From Typhlomys cinereus (Eukaryota; Chordata; Mammalia; Rodentia; Platacanthomyidae), in assembly GCA_023101885.1 (NCBI GenBank), contig JALPQD010000246.1:620001-684000 (forward strand): 64,000 nt of DNA. Reading direction: 5' to 3'. Positions 48,727-60,118 of the stretch are shown here, in pieces (positions within the stretch are counted from its first letter, which is position 1; each line of letters opens with the position of its first letter). The position numbers were made by a program, and so were the translations under genes. The notes under the pieces are model-generated. The model saw nothing but the letters and a program-made list of their open reading frames with translations, searched no databases and was not told the origin of the DNA.

Positions 48727-49695
48727 TTTTTTTTTAATTTCCACTCATACAAACTTAACAGGTACACCGGTGCCCTCTCTCCCTCCAACCTCCCACTGCC
48801 CTGTGCCCCCCTCCCCTCCTCCTGCCTCCCTATCCCCCAGTGCCTCCCTCTCCCATCCCCAGAGAATCCTTTAATGTGCATGCCAGGCTCTCCTCTGGGC
48901 CCTCCTCTCTGATGACGTACAAGGACCCAGTGGCATTTCCCAGAATCTTTCCTGTGTTCCCCTTAAGCATAGGAACACTAATGTGACTGTCAATCCCTTG
49001 CCTCCAAGGATCCTAGTCCCTTTAGCAGATGCTAGACTTTGTGTGGTCAATAGCATGTTGGACATTGCGCAGGATATGCAAAGTCCAATTATGATTGCTT
49101 CGACCCTAACTTGTGTTTTGCTCCTCCCATCCTTGTGCTCTTACAATCTTACCGCCCCCTCTTCCGCAAATTTCCCTGAGCTTCGGGATGGGGAGAGATT
49201 AGGCTGGCATATTTCTACGAGGTTGATATAGTCTCTGAAGTTCTGGATTATTGTTCGTTGATTATTTTTGCCAGTTTTGCTGCTCCTGCAATGCCCTTCA
49301 CTCCATCCTGAATGGTATTGGATGTCACCCCCTGGCCAGTGATAAAGAGCTGTTAAACTAGAGTCTTGTTATAACAGTATATTCAAAGGTAAATGTAATA
49401 AAAGTAGGAAACCGCAGTGAGGGAGGGGTCAATCACCCATTTGCAAAATGGTTACTTTTTATCTGCCAGACTATATGCACACCCCCCCCTCTGGTGAGAT
49501 CATACCCCCTCAGTTGTAAATGATCAGGAAGGAAAGTCTGTGAACTTAACCAGATGTCTCATTACTTACTTGCAGTCCTTGATGGTGGTCTATTTTCTCT
49601 GCTGTAACATGGTCCCCTCTCTCCTTGTTTCTGGTGTGGCCCTTCTACCCATCCCTCCTGTTCATAATCCTTGGAATTACTATAGGTATTACAGT

Positions 49696-50713
49696 ATCTT
49701 CAACAAATACTGCTGGCAAAACTGGATCTCTACATGCAGAAGATTAAAACTGGACTCGTACTTGGCACCATGTGCAAGAATTAATTCCAAGTGGATCAAG
49801 GACCTTGATATAAGGCCAGAGCCTATAAAAACCATAGTTGAAAGGGTAGGGAACTCCCTCGAGCTGATTGGGCTAGGCCAACATTTCCTAAACGGACATC
49901 CAATAGCACAGTCACTGCAACCAACTCTCAACAGATGGGATCTTGTGAAATTAAAGAGCTTCTGTTCAGACAAAGAGATTGTAGCACGAGCACAAAGGCA
50001 ACCAACAAAATGGGAGAAAATCTTCACTAACCACATATCTTATAGAGCTCTACTGTCCAGATTGCACAAAGAACTTAGAAAACTAAACACCAAGGAAACA
50101 AATGGCCCATTTAAAAAATGGGCCCTGGAACATAAAAGTTGTAACCAGGGCATAGAGTGAATAACAAATATCTAAAAATGCTCCACATCCTTAGCCATCA
50201 GGGAAATGCAAATCAAAACTTCCCTGAGATATCATCTCACCCCGGTCAGGATGGCAAAAATCCATAATACAGAAAACAATGCTGGAGAGGATGTGGAGAG
50301 AGGGGAACCCTCCTACATTGCTGGTGGGAATGCAGGCTCATACAACCACTCTGGCTAGCCATCTGGAGATTCTTAAAGAAATTAAAGATTGAAATGCCAT
50401 ATGACCCTGCGATTCCACTTTTGGGAATAACCCCCCATGCAGCAGAGGTTCACCTCGATAGCACAAGTGCGACCATGTTCATAGCAGCACTGTTTACAAT
50501 AGCAAAGTCATGAAATCAGCCCAAATGCCCAACAGTTGAGAAGTAGATAAGGAAAATGTGGTACATTTATAGAATGGAATACTACTCAGCCATCAAAAAT
50601 GTGAATTAATGCAATTTGCCAGGGTATGGATGGAATTAGAAGCAATTATATTGAGTGAAGTATCTCAAACCCAGAAAATTAAGTGCCGTATGTACTCCCT
50701 AATAGGTGGCTCC
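49696..50713 (+). pseudogene. L1 ORF2 fragment (inverted segment)
   Basis: An open frame to 50160 contains [24 protein letters not shown] sequence, [50 protein letters not shown] and LHKELRKLNTKETNGPFKKW. It stops at TGA 50158-50160, inside a foreign 30-bp block. ORF2 homology then resumes with [22 protein letters not shown] sequence (50190-50240), the cysteine-rich motif and the SLIGGS-like end near 50713. The 206-codon frame that starts at 49540 is a chimera of antisense 3' UTR and ORF2 and not a gene. Confidence 0.9.
50135..50164 (+). repeat. 30-bp block shared with 51505-51534
   Basis: aaagttgtaaccagggcata (first 20 bases) then gagtgaataa. 51505-51534 is identical except A for G at the 22nd base (29 of 30). 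Other copies of this L1 have a different sequence here, around 'aaactttaccagggatgaaa'. The block sits inside ORF2 and creates its stop codon. Confidence 0.9.
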
Positions 50714-50888
50714 TAGTACTAAATGCACTTAGAGACACTCAAGGATATTTAAAGGAAAGTTAATGATACTTGAATAAATTGCCTAAATTACAGGCATGAA
50801 TTCTTGAGATACTAAGCTATCAAACTCTGAGACATTAAATATAACAACAATGTAATCAGATCTTCCATTGATAAAAATGATTCAATCC

Positions 50889-51162
50889 GGGGCTGGAAAG
50901 GTGGCTCAGGGGTTAAGCCTCTGCCTTGCAGGCGGAAGGTCCTGAGTTCGGATACTAGACCCCATGTATAGACTCCAGGCGGAAGCGGAGCCGCCTGCTT
51001 TTCTGGTCCTGGTAGGGCGGAGCCTGTGAATCCTGGGGCAGAGTAAACAAGGAGGAGGTGGAGGCGTCCATGGTGGTTCTACACACACACACATATACAT
51101 ACACACACATACATACACACACACACACACACACGTATACACGCACAATTGAATAAATAATT
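50889..51162 (+). mobile_element. Composite SINE with 16-bp TSD
   Basis: Starts ggggctggaaaggtggctca. The B-box is 'ggtcctgagttcggatac', then 'ggtcctggtagggcggagcc', 'gggcagagtaaacaaggagg', 'tccatggtggttct' and a CA/TA-rich tail. TSD aaaaatgattcaatcc lies at 50873-50888 and exactly again at 51163-51178, so this is a young copy. Confidence 0.95.
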
Positions 51163-51178
51163 AAAAATGATTCAATCC

Positions 51179-53055
51179 AGAAAATATTCAAAGTAAGGAT
51201 TTGTAGTCAGTTCTGTGATCTCAGCAATCTGGTAGGCTGATATAATAGTATCACATGACAAAGTCTGTCTATGATTCAAAGCAAGTTCAAAATCAGTCTG
51301 GACAAATATCTAACTGTCATCCAATATCCTTGCTACATAGTTCCATGTTAGACTTCTTGTCTAGAACATTTGAGGCTCTGGGCTCAATCCACAATATTGG
51401 ACAGAAGAAAAGAAAAAAGTATTGACAGGGAGAGAAAGACAGTGGACCGACGCAAACCACTGTCATAATTATGTGCCTGCATTCATTTCTTGTGAGAAGA
51501 AATCAAAGTTGTAACCAGGGCATAGAATGAATAAGTTTCTTGTCTCAATTTAAACCCAAACTTTTCTACATATTTTGCAAATGATTATCTAAATGTTTTC
51601 TTGAAGAAGTATGACATATCTTCAGATACTATTAGCTTATTTGCAAATCATTTATTAAAAGAAAGTTGCTTTACAAGAAATGAAGACCATGAAGTAAGAG
51701 GAAAAGTGTGCTGTGCTCTGGCCAAGGAAATTCGTTTCCTAGTCATCGCTTCGCACAGCAAAGTTATCAGAGAATTAAATCATCAGTCCATATAAATTAA
51801 AAGATTTGGTTTCTTTAATCACCATAAATGTGCTCTGGATTTATAGAACTGAAGCTATTTTATCTCAGGAAATGTTTCTTGAGAAAAAGAGTCTATGTAA
51901 CCTCACTGCTCATATTGTTCTGTGACTTCACACACATTTGCAAAGTGCAATTTTAAACATTTTATGAAAAGCATCAATGACACAGCCCAGGATGGGGAAG
52001 TTTCTACAGCATCATTCTTTAAGATTTTGTGTGCAAATCCTTCAGAGCAATATTATTGTTATTGCTGCTTAAAGGGCTTATAACTAGGTGCTACATAAAC
52101 ATATTGGATGGGACTCTGCTAGCATGGAAATATACAATCATCAATGGTGAAGATAGAGATATGTCATCTAAGAATGTCTTAGGGTAAATCATTATACTGT
52201 TTGGGATGATTCAAGTAGAAAAAAATCATTCATTGCTTAAGTAAACTATACAAATTTTTCTACATAGGAACTTACTAATAATAAGTTTCTTTTTCTCTTT
52301 TTTATATTTCATTTTATTCCAAAATGTTTTACTATATATCCCAGAACTGTCTTGGCATCTCCTATGCTGAGTTTACACAGGTTTTAATAGTTACCAATAT
52401 CATAGTTATGATTTGCATTTCTATTCATTTTTGCATGTAAATAGTTATACAACCATTTAGTCCTTTTTTCATTGATAATACATTGGAAGTTTTCAAAATA
52501 TGAAACTTCATAGAATTCCCTTAAATATGTGAAATAATGAACAGCAGTTATCACTCAATATTTAAAATATTTATATAATTTTAGAGAATTTTAAAATATT
52601 AATTCAAATTTATTAATGACTTCATTATAAAAATTCTTTTGGATCTAGTCACAGGTTCCTCAAATAGAATGAAAAGCCATAAATGAAAAAGAGTAGAAAG
52701 TAATCACAATTTCCTCTTTTAAGACATGATTAAAAGGGCAATTTGGAAAGTAATAAATAATTCCAGTGATAATTTCATTGCTGTATGACATGCTGAGACA
52801 GTCTGTGTCATTTAAAGAGTAGAATTTGAAAATCATGAATCTGTGGGCTGGTTGATTCTTCCTACACTGCATGCTATCATTTAGATAAGGGTCTGAATTT
52901 GCATGCAATAGGGTAGCCATGAGGACCAACTTCATTTTACAAGGTGGCACTTGCTGAAAACATGCCTCACATGATTCAGAAAGGAGTGCTTTTCTGTAGG
53001 GTTGAGATTTTGTTTGAATAGTACTACAACATTCAATCATAACTTCAAAGTTATA
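51179..53055. other. Unique AT-rich sequence
   Basis: Apart from the 30-bp block at 51505-51534 I see no recognised repeat or gene. The minus-strand 137-codon frame at 52660-53073 overlaps no recognisable family. Confidence 0.4.
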
Positions 53056-53057
53056 CG

Positions 53058-53220
53058 GTGCTTGTATCTCCAAAGCTCAGTGGGTAAAGCTGGCGACCTT
53101 AGTTTAATCCCCACATCCTGTGTGGTAGTTGGAGAAAGTTAACTCCTAAAAGTTTCCAAATGATCTTCACACCTGCCTACTTGCTCTCTCTCTTCCCATA
53201 TAAATAAAATATGAAATATT
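53058..53220 (+). mobile_element. B4/RSINE1-like SINE
   Basis: 'aaagctcagtgggtaaagc', 'agtttaatccccacatcctg' (B-box), 'agttggagaaagttaactcc', 'tgatcttcacacctgcc', then 'ataaataaaat'. This is the same class and order as 23280-23450. Confidence 0.65.
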
Positions 53221-53274
53221 TAGAAAAATAAGAATACAAATATGTAAAAATCATTTTAAGATACTCTTGGAAGA

Positions 53275-53916
53275 TGTTCAGGGTTCTCTGAAGAACAGAA
53301 TCTCTAGAAGGTAATATATATATGTATATATGTTTATTAAATTAACTTACAATAAAAAATAGTGTCCTTCCATGTAGCCTCCTATAGCAACTTTGTTCTT
53401 GACTGGAATGTTCCACAAAGTCAAAAGATCCCAAGAAGGTCTCAAGCCTTTACTTCTCTAGAGGGTTGAAGACACTGGGTTCCGACGGTGAAGAACAGCT
53501 GGTCTCCGACATTGGCAATGAATAGGGAACAGCAACAAGGCTAGAGACGAGGCTCCAAAGGCAGCGGGAACAGCAACAACTTGGTGGAAATGATGAAGCT
53601 CTGAGTCAGCCAAGAACGGAGGCAGCAGCAGTGGCAGCAGCAAAGAAGGCCACAACGGTCTAAAAGGAAATGACACTTGCACAGTGGACTGCATAGCAAG
53701 TCCACACAGGATAAGGGAAGAGCAAGTCCTTCCTCCTTCAGCTCCTGCTGTCTAGTCCACTACTGAAAAGTACCACCCACTATGGACTGGGTTTTCCAGA
53801 TCAATTAATCAAGAACCTGCAGACTTGTTCAGGGGCCCTTCCAACCATTAACCCTCCACAGCTGTGCCCCAAACAGTATGCAGTTGTCAAGTTGACACTA
53901 AAATGTAGCAATAACA
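53275..53916 (-). mobile_element. ERVL-type (MLT2/MT2-like) solo LTR with 5-bp TSD
   Basis: A 642-bp element, TGTTCAGGGTTCTCTG at the left and TAGCAATAACA at the right. The 'cagggttctct..agaacagaa' end is the ERVL LTR (MLT2-like) hallmark. TSD gaaga lies at 53270-53274 and 53917-53921. The strand is uncertain. I prefer minus because an AATAAA-type signal (TTTATT at 53330-53335) would then lie near the 3' end. The 78-codon antisense frame inside it is incidental. Confidence 0.8.
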
Positions 53917-53921
53917 GAAGA

Positions 53922-54196
53922 CTGCCATTATAGTGGGAAAGACATGGCAGACAGCAGAGGCTGGAGATAACTTAAGTCACATCTTTCATCATAGAGGAGA
54001 AGTGAATGAGTAGCAGACCCTTAGAGTAGGCTAATAGTAGAAATGGGACAGAGCTATCTATCCTCAATCTCCCTCCACCCATGACATGCCTTCTCTAGTA
54101 AGGTTACACCTCCTAAAGGTACCAAAACCTCCCTATACATTGTATCAGTTAACACATATAAGCCTGAAAAGAACAACTCACATTGAAACCATCACA
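53922..54196 (-). mobile_element. ERVL-MaLR LTR fragment
   Basis: Minus-strand start TGTGATGGTTTCAATGTGAG (54196 leftward), then the reversed order 'ggtacctttaggaggtg', 'atgggtggaggga', 'ctctgctgtctgccatg'. The 3' part of the LTR is missing where the ERVL LTR abuts, so the ERVL element may have landed in it. Confidence 0.7.
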
Positions 54197-54286
54197 AGAC
54201 TTAAATGCATACACTGTACACATGCATGTTAGTAAAAGATAACATCTATATTCCTTTACTTACATACAACTACAGACATGTCATTA

Positions 54287-54665
54287 TTTTTTTATAATAC
54301 ATTTTTATTATTATTTCAGCTCATACAAACTTAATAGGTACACCAGTTCCCTCCCTCCCTCCTCCTCCCCCCGAACCCCTTGTCCCCCCTCCCCTCACCC
54401 CTCCCTCCCCATCCTCCCCCCCCCCCCCGTGCCTCCCGCCCCAATTCCCAGAGTCCTTTCTTGTGCATGCCTGACTCTCCTCTGGGCCCTCCTCTCCGAT
54501 GACGTACAAGGACCCAGTGGCCTTTCCCTGAACCCTTTCCTGTGTTCCCCTTAAGCATAGGAACACTACTGTGGCTGTCAATCCCTTGCCTCCAAGGATC
54601 TTGGTGCCTTTAGCAGATGCTAGACTTTGTGAGGTCAATAGTGTGTTGGACATTGCGCCGGGCAT
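54287..54665 (-). mobile_element. L1 3' UTR stub, 5'-truncated
   Basis: T-run, 'tttttattattatttcagctc' reversed 3' end, a C-rich block including C13 at 54416-54428, and 3' UTR to 'ggacattgcgccgggcat'. Beyond 54665 the sequence is unrelated. No convincing TSD: only 'catta' is shared across the ends. Confidence 0.88.
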
Positions 54666-55913
54666 TAAGAAGATGAAGGTTACTTGGAATTCAATACTGA
54701 ATCACAGCTTTGAGTTGAAAGATAAATTCAACAGTGAGATTGTGAAGGTTTCTATGACAGCAAGATCATTCCATTGGTTCACAAAGCTAATTCTACAGAA
54801 TCAGGATACATATATTGAAATGTGCTCTTTATAAGAACAAGCACATGGTAACTAAATGGAGATGGTATATTCATAAAACCAGATAAACACATTTGAGTCC
54901 TTTGCAAGAACCTGTGTTATTCTGGAACATAAATGAGAATGATGGAGAGAGTTCAGGAACAGGGTCTTCATAGTCCCAGTGAAACACAGTGTAACAAAAA
55001 TTTTGACAACTTTTAATACAATTATGTCTTAGTATCTGATGCTGCCTGCCTTGTGGCATGAATTGAAAAGTAGGACCTGGGAAGTACAGAGCAAGTATTT
55101 GTGAATGTGTTGGTCATTTCCAAATAGGTCATGTGCCATAGCAAGTTGGTCAAGGGTGAAAGCACTAGCAAGCAGACAGATTTGATTGATAAGGGAATAG
55201 TTGCATCTACACAATAAAGAAAACATTTTGGCAACTGAAATGCACAACACAGTTGTGTTGGATTCTAGAAATTTCAAAATCCTCAATTCCCATAAATGTC
55301 AAAGTGGGTAAATAGCAAGTAGCATTTTTTTTTAATAGTGTTTCACTAAATATTCAAGTGGAGGATTCTAAGTGAAGTGGTAAGAGGTGAATGAGACATG
55401 TAATATTCATGCAATGGATGGGTGGGCCTGTCTTGTCTTGTTTTTTTATTGATCGATCATATATTTGCAAAAATACACAAACTTTATCAGAAATATCTGC
55501 AGGGTTGCCTGACTAGACATGAAATTTGTTTTAAAAATCTGAAAAAGTAAATTACATACTTTTTAATCCAAGACTTGAATGGAGGAAATGCAATAATATG
55601 GAAAGATAAATTTAATATTTTAGAAGAAATTTATATTGAAGCAATATAAAATTTCTTTCCCTTATTTTTCCTAATATAAATTATTTAATTTATATTAGTA
55701 TATATCACGATTCACAATTAAATCATGAAAGCTATATATCCTGTCTTCCAGTGATTCTTTCAAATGTCTTTAGTCTGTACATTATTAATAAATATAAGTA
55801 TAATTTAACGACATTTTGCTATTGTCTAGAAATTGTTGCTTCTTATTTATCAGACTAAGTAATTTTTATTAGGGTTTTGTTTCTATTTTTTAATATTTAG
55901 AAATCAGATGTTT
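54666..55913. other. Unique AT-rich sequence
   Basis: No gene or repeat recognised. Confidence 0.45.
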
Positions 55914-55995
55914 TGGGCTGGGAACATATGCTATAGTAGAACATTTCCTTGTATTTGTGAAGCTTTGTTTAATATCTAGTACTGCCTAAGAAAGC
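55914..55995 (+). mobile_element. ID-type SINE
   Basis: 'gggctgggaacatatgctatagtagaac' (55916-55943, head) and 'gtgaagctttgtttaatatctagtactg' (55957-55984, B-box region) line up with the ID consensus order. The composite SINE inserted at its 3' end. Confidence 0.6.
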
Positions 55996-56001
55996 AGAAC
56001 A

Positions 56002-56292
56002 GGGGCTGGAGAGGTGGCTCAGGGGTTAAGCCTCCACCTTGAAAGCGTAAGGTCCTGAGTTCGGATCCTAGACCCCGCGTATAGACGCCGGGCGGAAGCA
56101 GGGGGCGGCCTGCGTGTCCGGTCCTGGTAGGGTGGAGCCTGTGAATCCCAGGGCAGAGTAAACAAGGAGGAGGCGGTCCATGGTGGTTCTGGAATTCGTC
56201 CGTGGTTCTACACACACATGCACACACATACGTACACGCACATACGCACATACACGCGCACAATTAAATAAAATAATAAAAAATTAAAAAAA
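56002..56292 (+). mobile_element. Composite SINE with 14-bp TSD
   Basis: Head ggggctggagaggtggctca, B-box 'ggtcctgagttcggatcc', 'ggtcctggtagggtggagcc', 'gggcagagtaaacaaggagg', then a duplicated 'tccatggtggttctgg'/'tccgtggttct' and a CA/CGCA tail with A-rich end. TSD aagaaagcagaaca is exact at 55988-56001 and 56293-56306. Confidence 0.95.
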
Positions 56293-56317
56293 AAGAAAGC
56301 AGAACAAAAGAGAAAAA

Positions 56318-56475
56318 AGTCATGAAACGACAAGAAAAAAATATGAAGAGGAAAGAGAGGAGGAGAAGAGAGGAAAAGAAAAAGAAGAAGGAAATGGAGG
56401 AGAGGGAAGAGATGTGGAAAAAGGAGGGGGCTATTATGGGAAGGGGGTTCAGAGAAAGGATCAAAAGGATAGACA
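56318..56475. repeat. GA/AAG-rich polypurine tract
   Basis: Almost pure A/G on the plus strand for about 150 bases. Frames on both strands here (KKKKEMEEREE; FFFFSSLLLL) are composition artefacts. Confidence 0.9.
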
Positions 56476-58055
56476 GAACTGGGAGAGAAAAGCAAAAATC
56501 TACTTCCAAATGCTTCTATTGTTTTCCTTACTCCATGTATTACTGTTTGTCTCCTATGAACTTCCATAACATTTTAAAGTACCCTTTTTATATTTCCCTA
56601 ATCAAAGTGCCTTATAGAGATACTGTCCCTCATTAGGGACAGCGTTTTCAGTACCAGCTATGCCTTTTGCTGATTCTTTATGATGCTATCAGTTATTTAG
56701 CATGCATTCATATATTTCAAAATATTGTGTACCCACCAACCATGGCATTGGGGAATATCATAACTTTTCACCTTTGTCCTTAAGTACAATTACACTTTAC
56801 CTTCTTCCATGAAGACCTGTATTCCATAGACTAGCAAAGCCTGAGTATATTTCCAGGGACCTGCAATATATTTGCTTGTTTTCCTGAGCAATTTCACTAT
56901 TAGCCCTTTAATCCCTTAGTTAACAGCTTTAATCCAAGTAAAATTACAATTAAATTCAGTCTGAACTTTTGTTAGCTCTTGAGATGTTGCCAGTAATAAA
57001 ACTGAGATGGCTTCTTAAAGCAAAGATTGATGAAAAAAATATAGGAACATTCACAGGATCTAAGAACAGAAGTTAGACAAATCTGTATAATGCAGTAAGT
57101 ATGGAGTGCATAAAAACTGAATTCTGGTTGTACTTCAGGGATTACATTTTCAATATTAACATTTAAATTTTTCTGTCTTACCTCTCTTTGATACCCTAGT
57201 AATTATTTTTAATTATTTGTGTATGTATGAATAATATAAAGTGAGGATTTTTGTATTGTGTTCCCAAAATGAGTTACTATACATAACCTTAGATGTTAGA
57301 TGAAAGCTTATTTGCATATTAAATCATTTTTCTAATTTATAAGTCATTGTTGAATACTTGACAGATCGCCTTTTCACAGTACCAATGTGTTTTAATTAAG
57401 ATTATTTGCCATATTTATTAGTCTAATGATTGAGAAGCTTCGTTGCATTCTTAGGTTACTGTTTTCTTCTACAAAAGCAACTTAAATAGTATTAGTATTC
57501 TTCAAGAAGTAAACAGCATTTCTCAATATGGTATATATGGCACAATGACCAATTTACATTTTTATTTCTCCTTTTAGAAGATGATTATCAATTATCCTAT
57601 GAAAATCACACAGACTTTTGCATTTAATTTGCAACATGTTTTTCCATGGCTATATGGAACAAAGGATACTATATTAGTGATGTTGCAAATAACTAAGTTT
57701 GGGGTAAACCTTTGAAACACTATCTTTTTTATCTTAAACTCAAAAACATATGCTCTCAGAGTGGAGTGGATCTAACTCCCATAGGAAAAAAGAAGATTCA
57801 CTTCTACAGCTTAAAAGTGTATGATGGACATTTGGATTACAATGGCCAGAACAAATTAATGGTTTTAAGGTGTTGGGACATTTGCAAGGAGCACTGTATT
57901 CTTAGAGGGTGTGTGGTTGTCTCTTGGGTTGATGAAAATACTGTGGACTGAGATATGGGTGATTGCAAGTAAATATCATGAGCTTGCTAAGTGTCACCCA
58001 ATAGTTATACTGGTTTAATTCATGTTACTTGAATCGTTCCTCCAAAACATCAGAA
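56476..58055. other. Unique AT-rich sequence
   Basis: No gene. The 79-codon frame at 57712-57951 is not recognised. Confidence 0.4.
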
Positions 58056-58059
58056 ATGA

Positions 58060-58310
58060 GGCCTATATTCAGAGGCTAAAGATCCTGCAACCAAGCCGAG
58101 CAACATGAGTTCAAACCCCCAAAGTCCAAGAGATAGTAGAGAACTGACTGCAGGAACTTTTCTTCTGTTTTCCATGCATGAACCCTAGCACATGGTATGC
58201 TGTGTTCCCTTGCTTCCTCTCTCCCTCTCCACTCTGCTTCTCTCTCTCTCTCTCTCTCTCTCGACATCTCTTTCCTCTCTTTCTGTCTCCCATAAATATT
58301 TTTAAAAAGG
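58060..58310 (+). mobile_element. B4/RSINE1-like SINE with (TC)n tail
   Basis: 'attcagaggctaaagatcctg', 'gagttcaaacccccaaagtcc' (B-box), 'gagaactgactgcagg', then a (TC)n run (58231-58262) and 'ataaatatttttaaaaagg'. Same class as 23280-23450. Confidence 0.65.
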
Positions 58311-58689
58311 AAATTATATTTTGTGAATTTAATTCTAAACTTTTAAACTTTTTAATCAATAATATATAATATTCTATCATTTCTAGGGGATGATTGCAAG
58401 ATTATCAGATATTCAATATCCTTTTGTTCATATTTATTTTAGTTATATTTTCATTTTCTCTTTCTAATCACTGGTTTTACTAGAAAAGAATTCACTGATG
58501 TATCTCTTTTTTATAGAGAAGACTTTCTTTTTTCTCTCCACCATGTCACATTAGTTCTGATATCCTATCCTACCTAAATTTTCTTATCAATATCAATGAA
58601 AAATGAAAGAATATAGTGTCTTCACTTTCAAATGTCCTGGATCAGAAATAGATATATCACCTCTGATTTTTTAATTTAACTTCCTGATG

Positions 58690-59150
58690 CAGAGAATAAT
58701 ATATTCAAAAAATGTCCATGTCTTTATCTCCAGAACCAATGAAAGTGCTAATTTACTAGGCAAAATGTTCCATGAAGTTCCAAGATTAGTGTTCTGAAAA
58801 GGTGGAGTTTATGCTGGACTAGTTATGTGAACCCCTTCCAATGCAATCCTTAAAATTGTGTAAGCTTTCCTAAAGGTGGCAAATGAAAAGTGTCATATGG
58901 AGCAATGTTTGGAAAGAATCATGACTGATATGGAAAATGGAGGAAAATGTTGTGATGCAAGGAATCGAGTTTGCCTGTACCATATCTATAAACTGGAGAA
59001 GGCAAGAACAAAGCCTTCCAGAAAAGAATGTAGGCACTCTGACAGTTTGATTTTGCTCAGTGTGAAACATGTTACAGAATCAAAAATGTCAATACAACTG
59101 TGAAATAAAGATTCTGTATGGCTTTCTGGTACCTTGTTATGATAAAATAT
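58690..59150 (+). mobile_element. MLT1-like MaLR LTR, ancient
   Basis: 'tgtccatgtctttatctcc', 'agaaccaatgaaagtgc', 'tgtgatgcaaggaatcgag', 'aaactggagaaggcaag', 'ctctgacagtttgattttgc', 'gctcagtgtgaaac' and 'aataaag' (59104) follow the order of MLT1-type LTRs shared across mammals. The 75-codon frame at 58876-59103 is LTR-derived. Confidence 0.65.
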
Positions 59151-59844
59151 GAAAAATTACCTTCCACCAACAGTGCAAGTTGATAGATTTGTCTTCTCAC
59201 TAAGTATACCACCATTTTTAGATCATTTCACTCAAACCCCGTGTTCCTTGGCTTTGAACATCACAAAATCTCCCTTAACCATGATTCCTGTTTCCCAAAC
59301 CTAAATGACTCTCTGCTTCTGACCTTTGAGTTTGTAAAAAGAAGAGTCATCCAGACATTCACAAAATGCCTTTGCTTTCTCCTTAACCAAAATAAAATGA
59401 AATAAAATAAAAAATCAGTAGGAAATTAACCAAAGAATATATGGAAATGGCTGAACTTTTTTCCCCCAATTGGTCTATTGTCTGGCTAGGCTGACAGTCT
59501 CTGAGTATAGCAATGTGTAGTTGCTATGAATAATCTAGAGATCTTGAATATCTAGAGACTCCATGGCAAGTATATATGATTCTCACATCATGTTCATGCA
59601 AGGACATTTTCAATTCCTTCAATTCCTATAATAACATTCTCTGAGTCAAGCAGCTTTAGGTCTTGAAGCAGTTATTTCAAGTTATAGCTGCATGGAAGCC
59701 AGAGGCCATCCCAGAAAAGAACACAGTGGAAGGTAGAGAATATATGGCTTCAGCAACAGTAGGTCAGAGATTACATTTCAGCAACACACATAAACAAGAG
59801 AAAGAGGAAAACATACCAGATATCCACTATTAAATATTTGCTAA
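59151..59844. other. Unique sequence
   Basis: No gene or repeat recognised apart from a short (AAAAT)n run near 59390-59415. Confidence 0.45.
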
Positions 59845-60053
59845 GGGCTGGAGAGATGGCTCAGGGGTTAAGACTTCGCTTTGAAAGTAGAAGGTTCTGA
59901 CTTCAGAATCCAGATCTGTGTAAAAATTCCAGGCACAAAGGGATTATGGCCCTGGTGGGTGCAGCCTGGAAAATCTCAGAGTGAAGCAAAAGGAAGGTAG
60001 AAGCAATCGAGAATGATTCCTGAAGTTACCCTTGTCCTCCACAGGGACACATA

Positions 60054-60100
<47 letters not shown>

Positions 60101-60118
60101 CTCTCGCACACACACACA

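Larger units (their letters stand above)
48727..50746 (-). mobile_element. L1 with twin-priming 5' inversion
   Basis: The minus-strand 3' part (48727-49694) holds the poly-A (as T), the 3' end, the C-rich face of the G-tract and the 3' UTR. At about 49695 orientation flips: 49696-50746 is plus-strand ORF2 through its stop and the first bases of the 3' UTR ('gagacactcaagg'). The inverted part ends where the direct part begins in L1 coordinates (about 10 bases missing), as expected for twin priming. An 11-bp TSD with one mismatch flanks it. Confidence 0.92.

Noticed and set aside
49540..50160. 206-codon frame as a protein-coding gene
   Set aside because: It spans an L1 inversion junction: antisense 3' UTR fused to ORF2.
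52660..53073. 137-codon minus-strand frame as a gene
   Set aside because: No recognisable motif, splice sites or family. It runs into a SINE at its start, so probably chance.
53458..53694. 78-codon leucine/proline-rich frame
   Set aside because: Antisense or sense composition of an ERVL LTR.
58876..59103. 75-codon plus-strand frame
   Set aside because: Inside an MLT1-like LTR. The AATAAA after it is the LTR signal.
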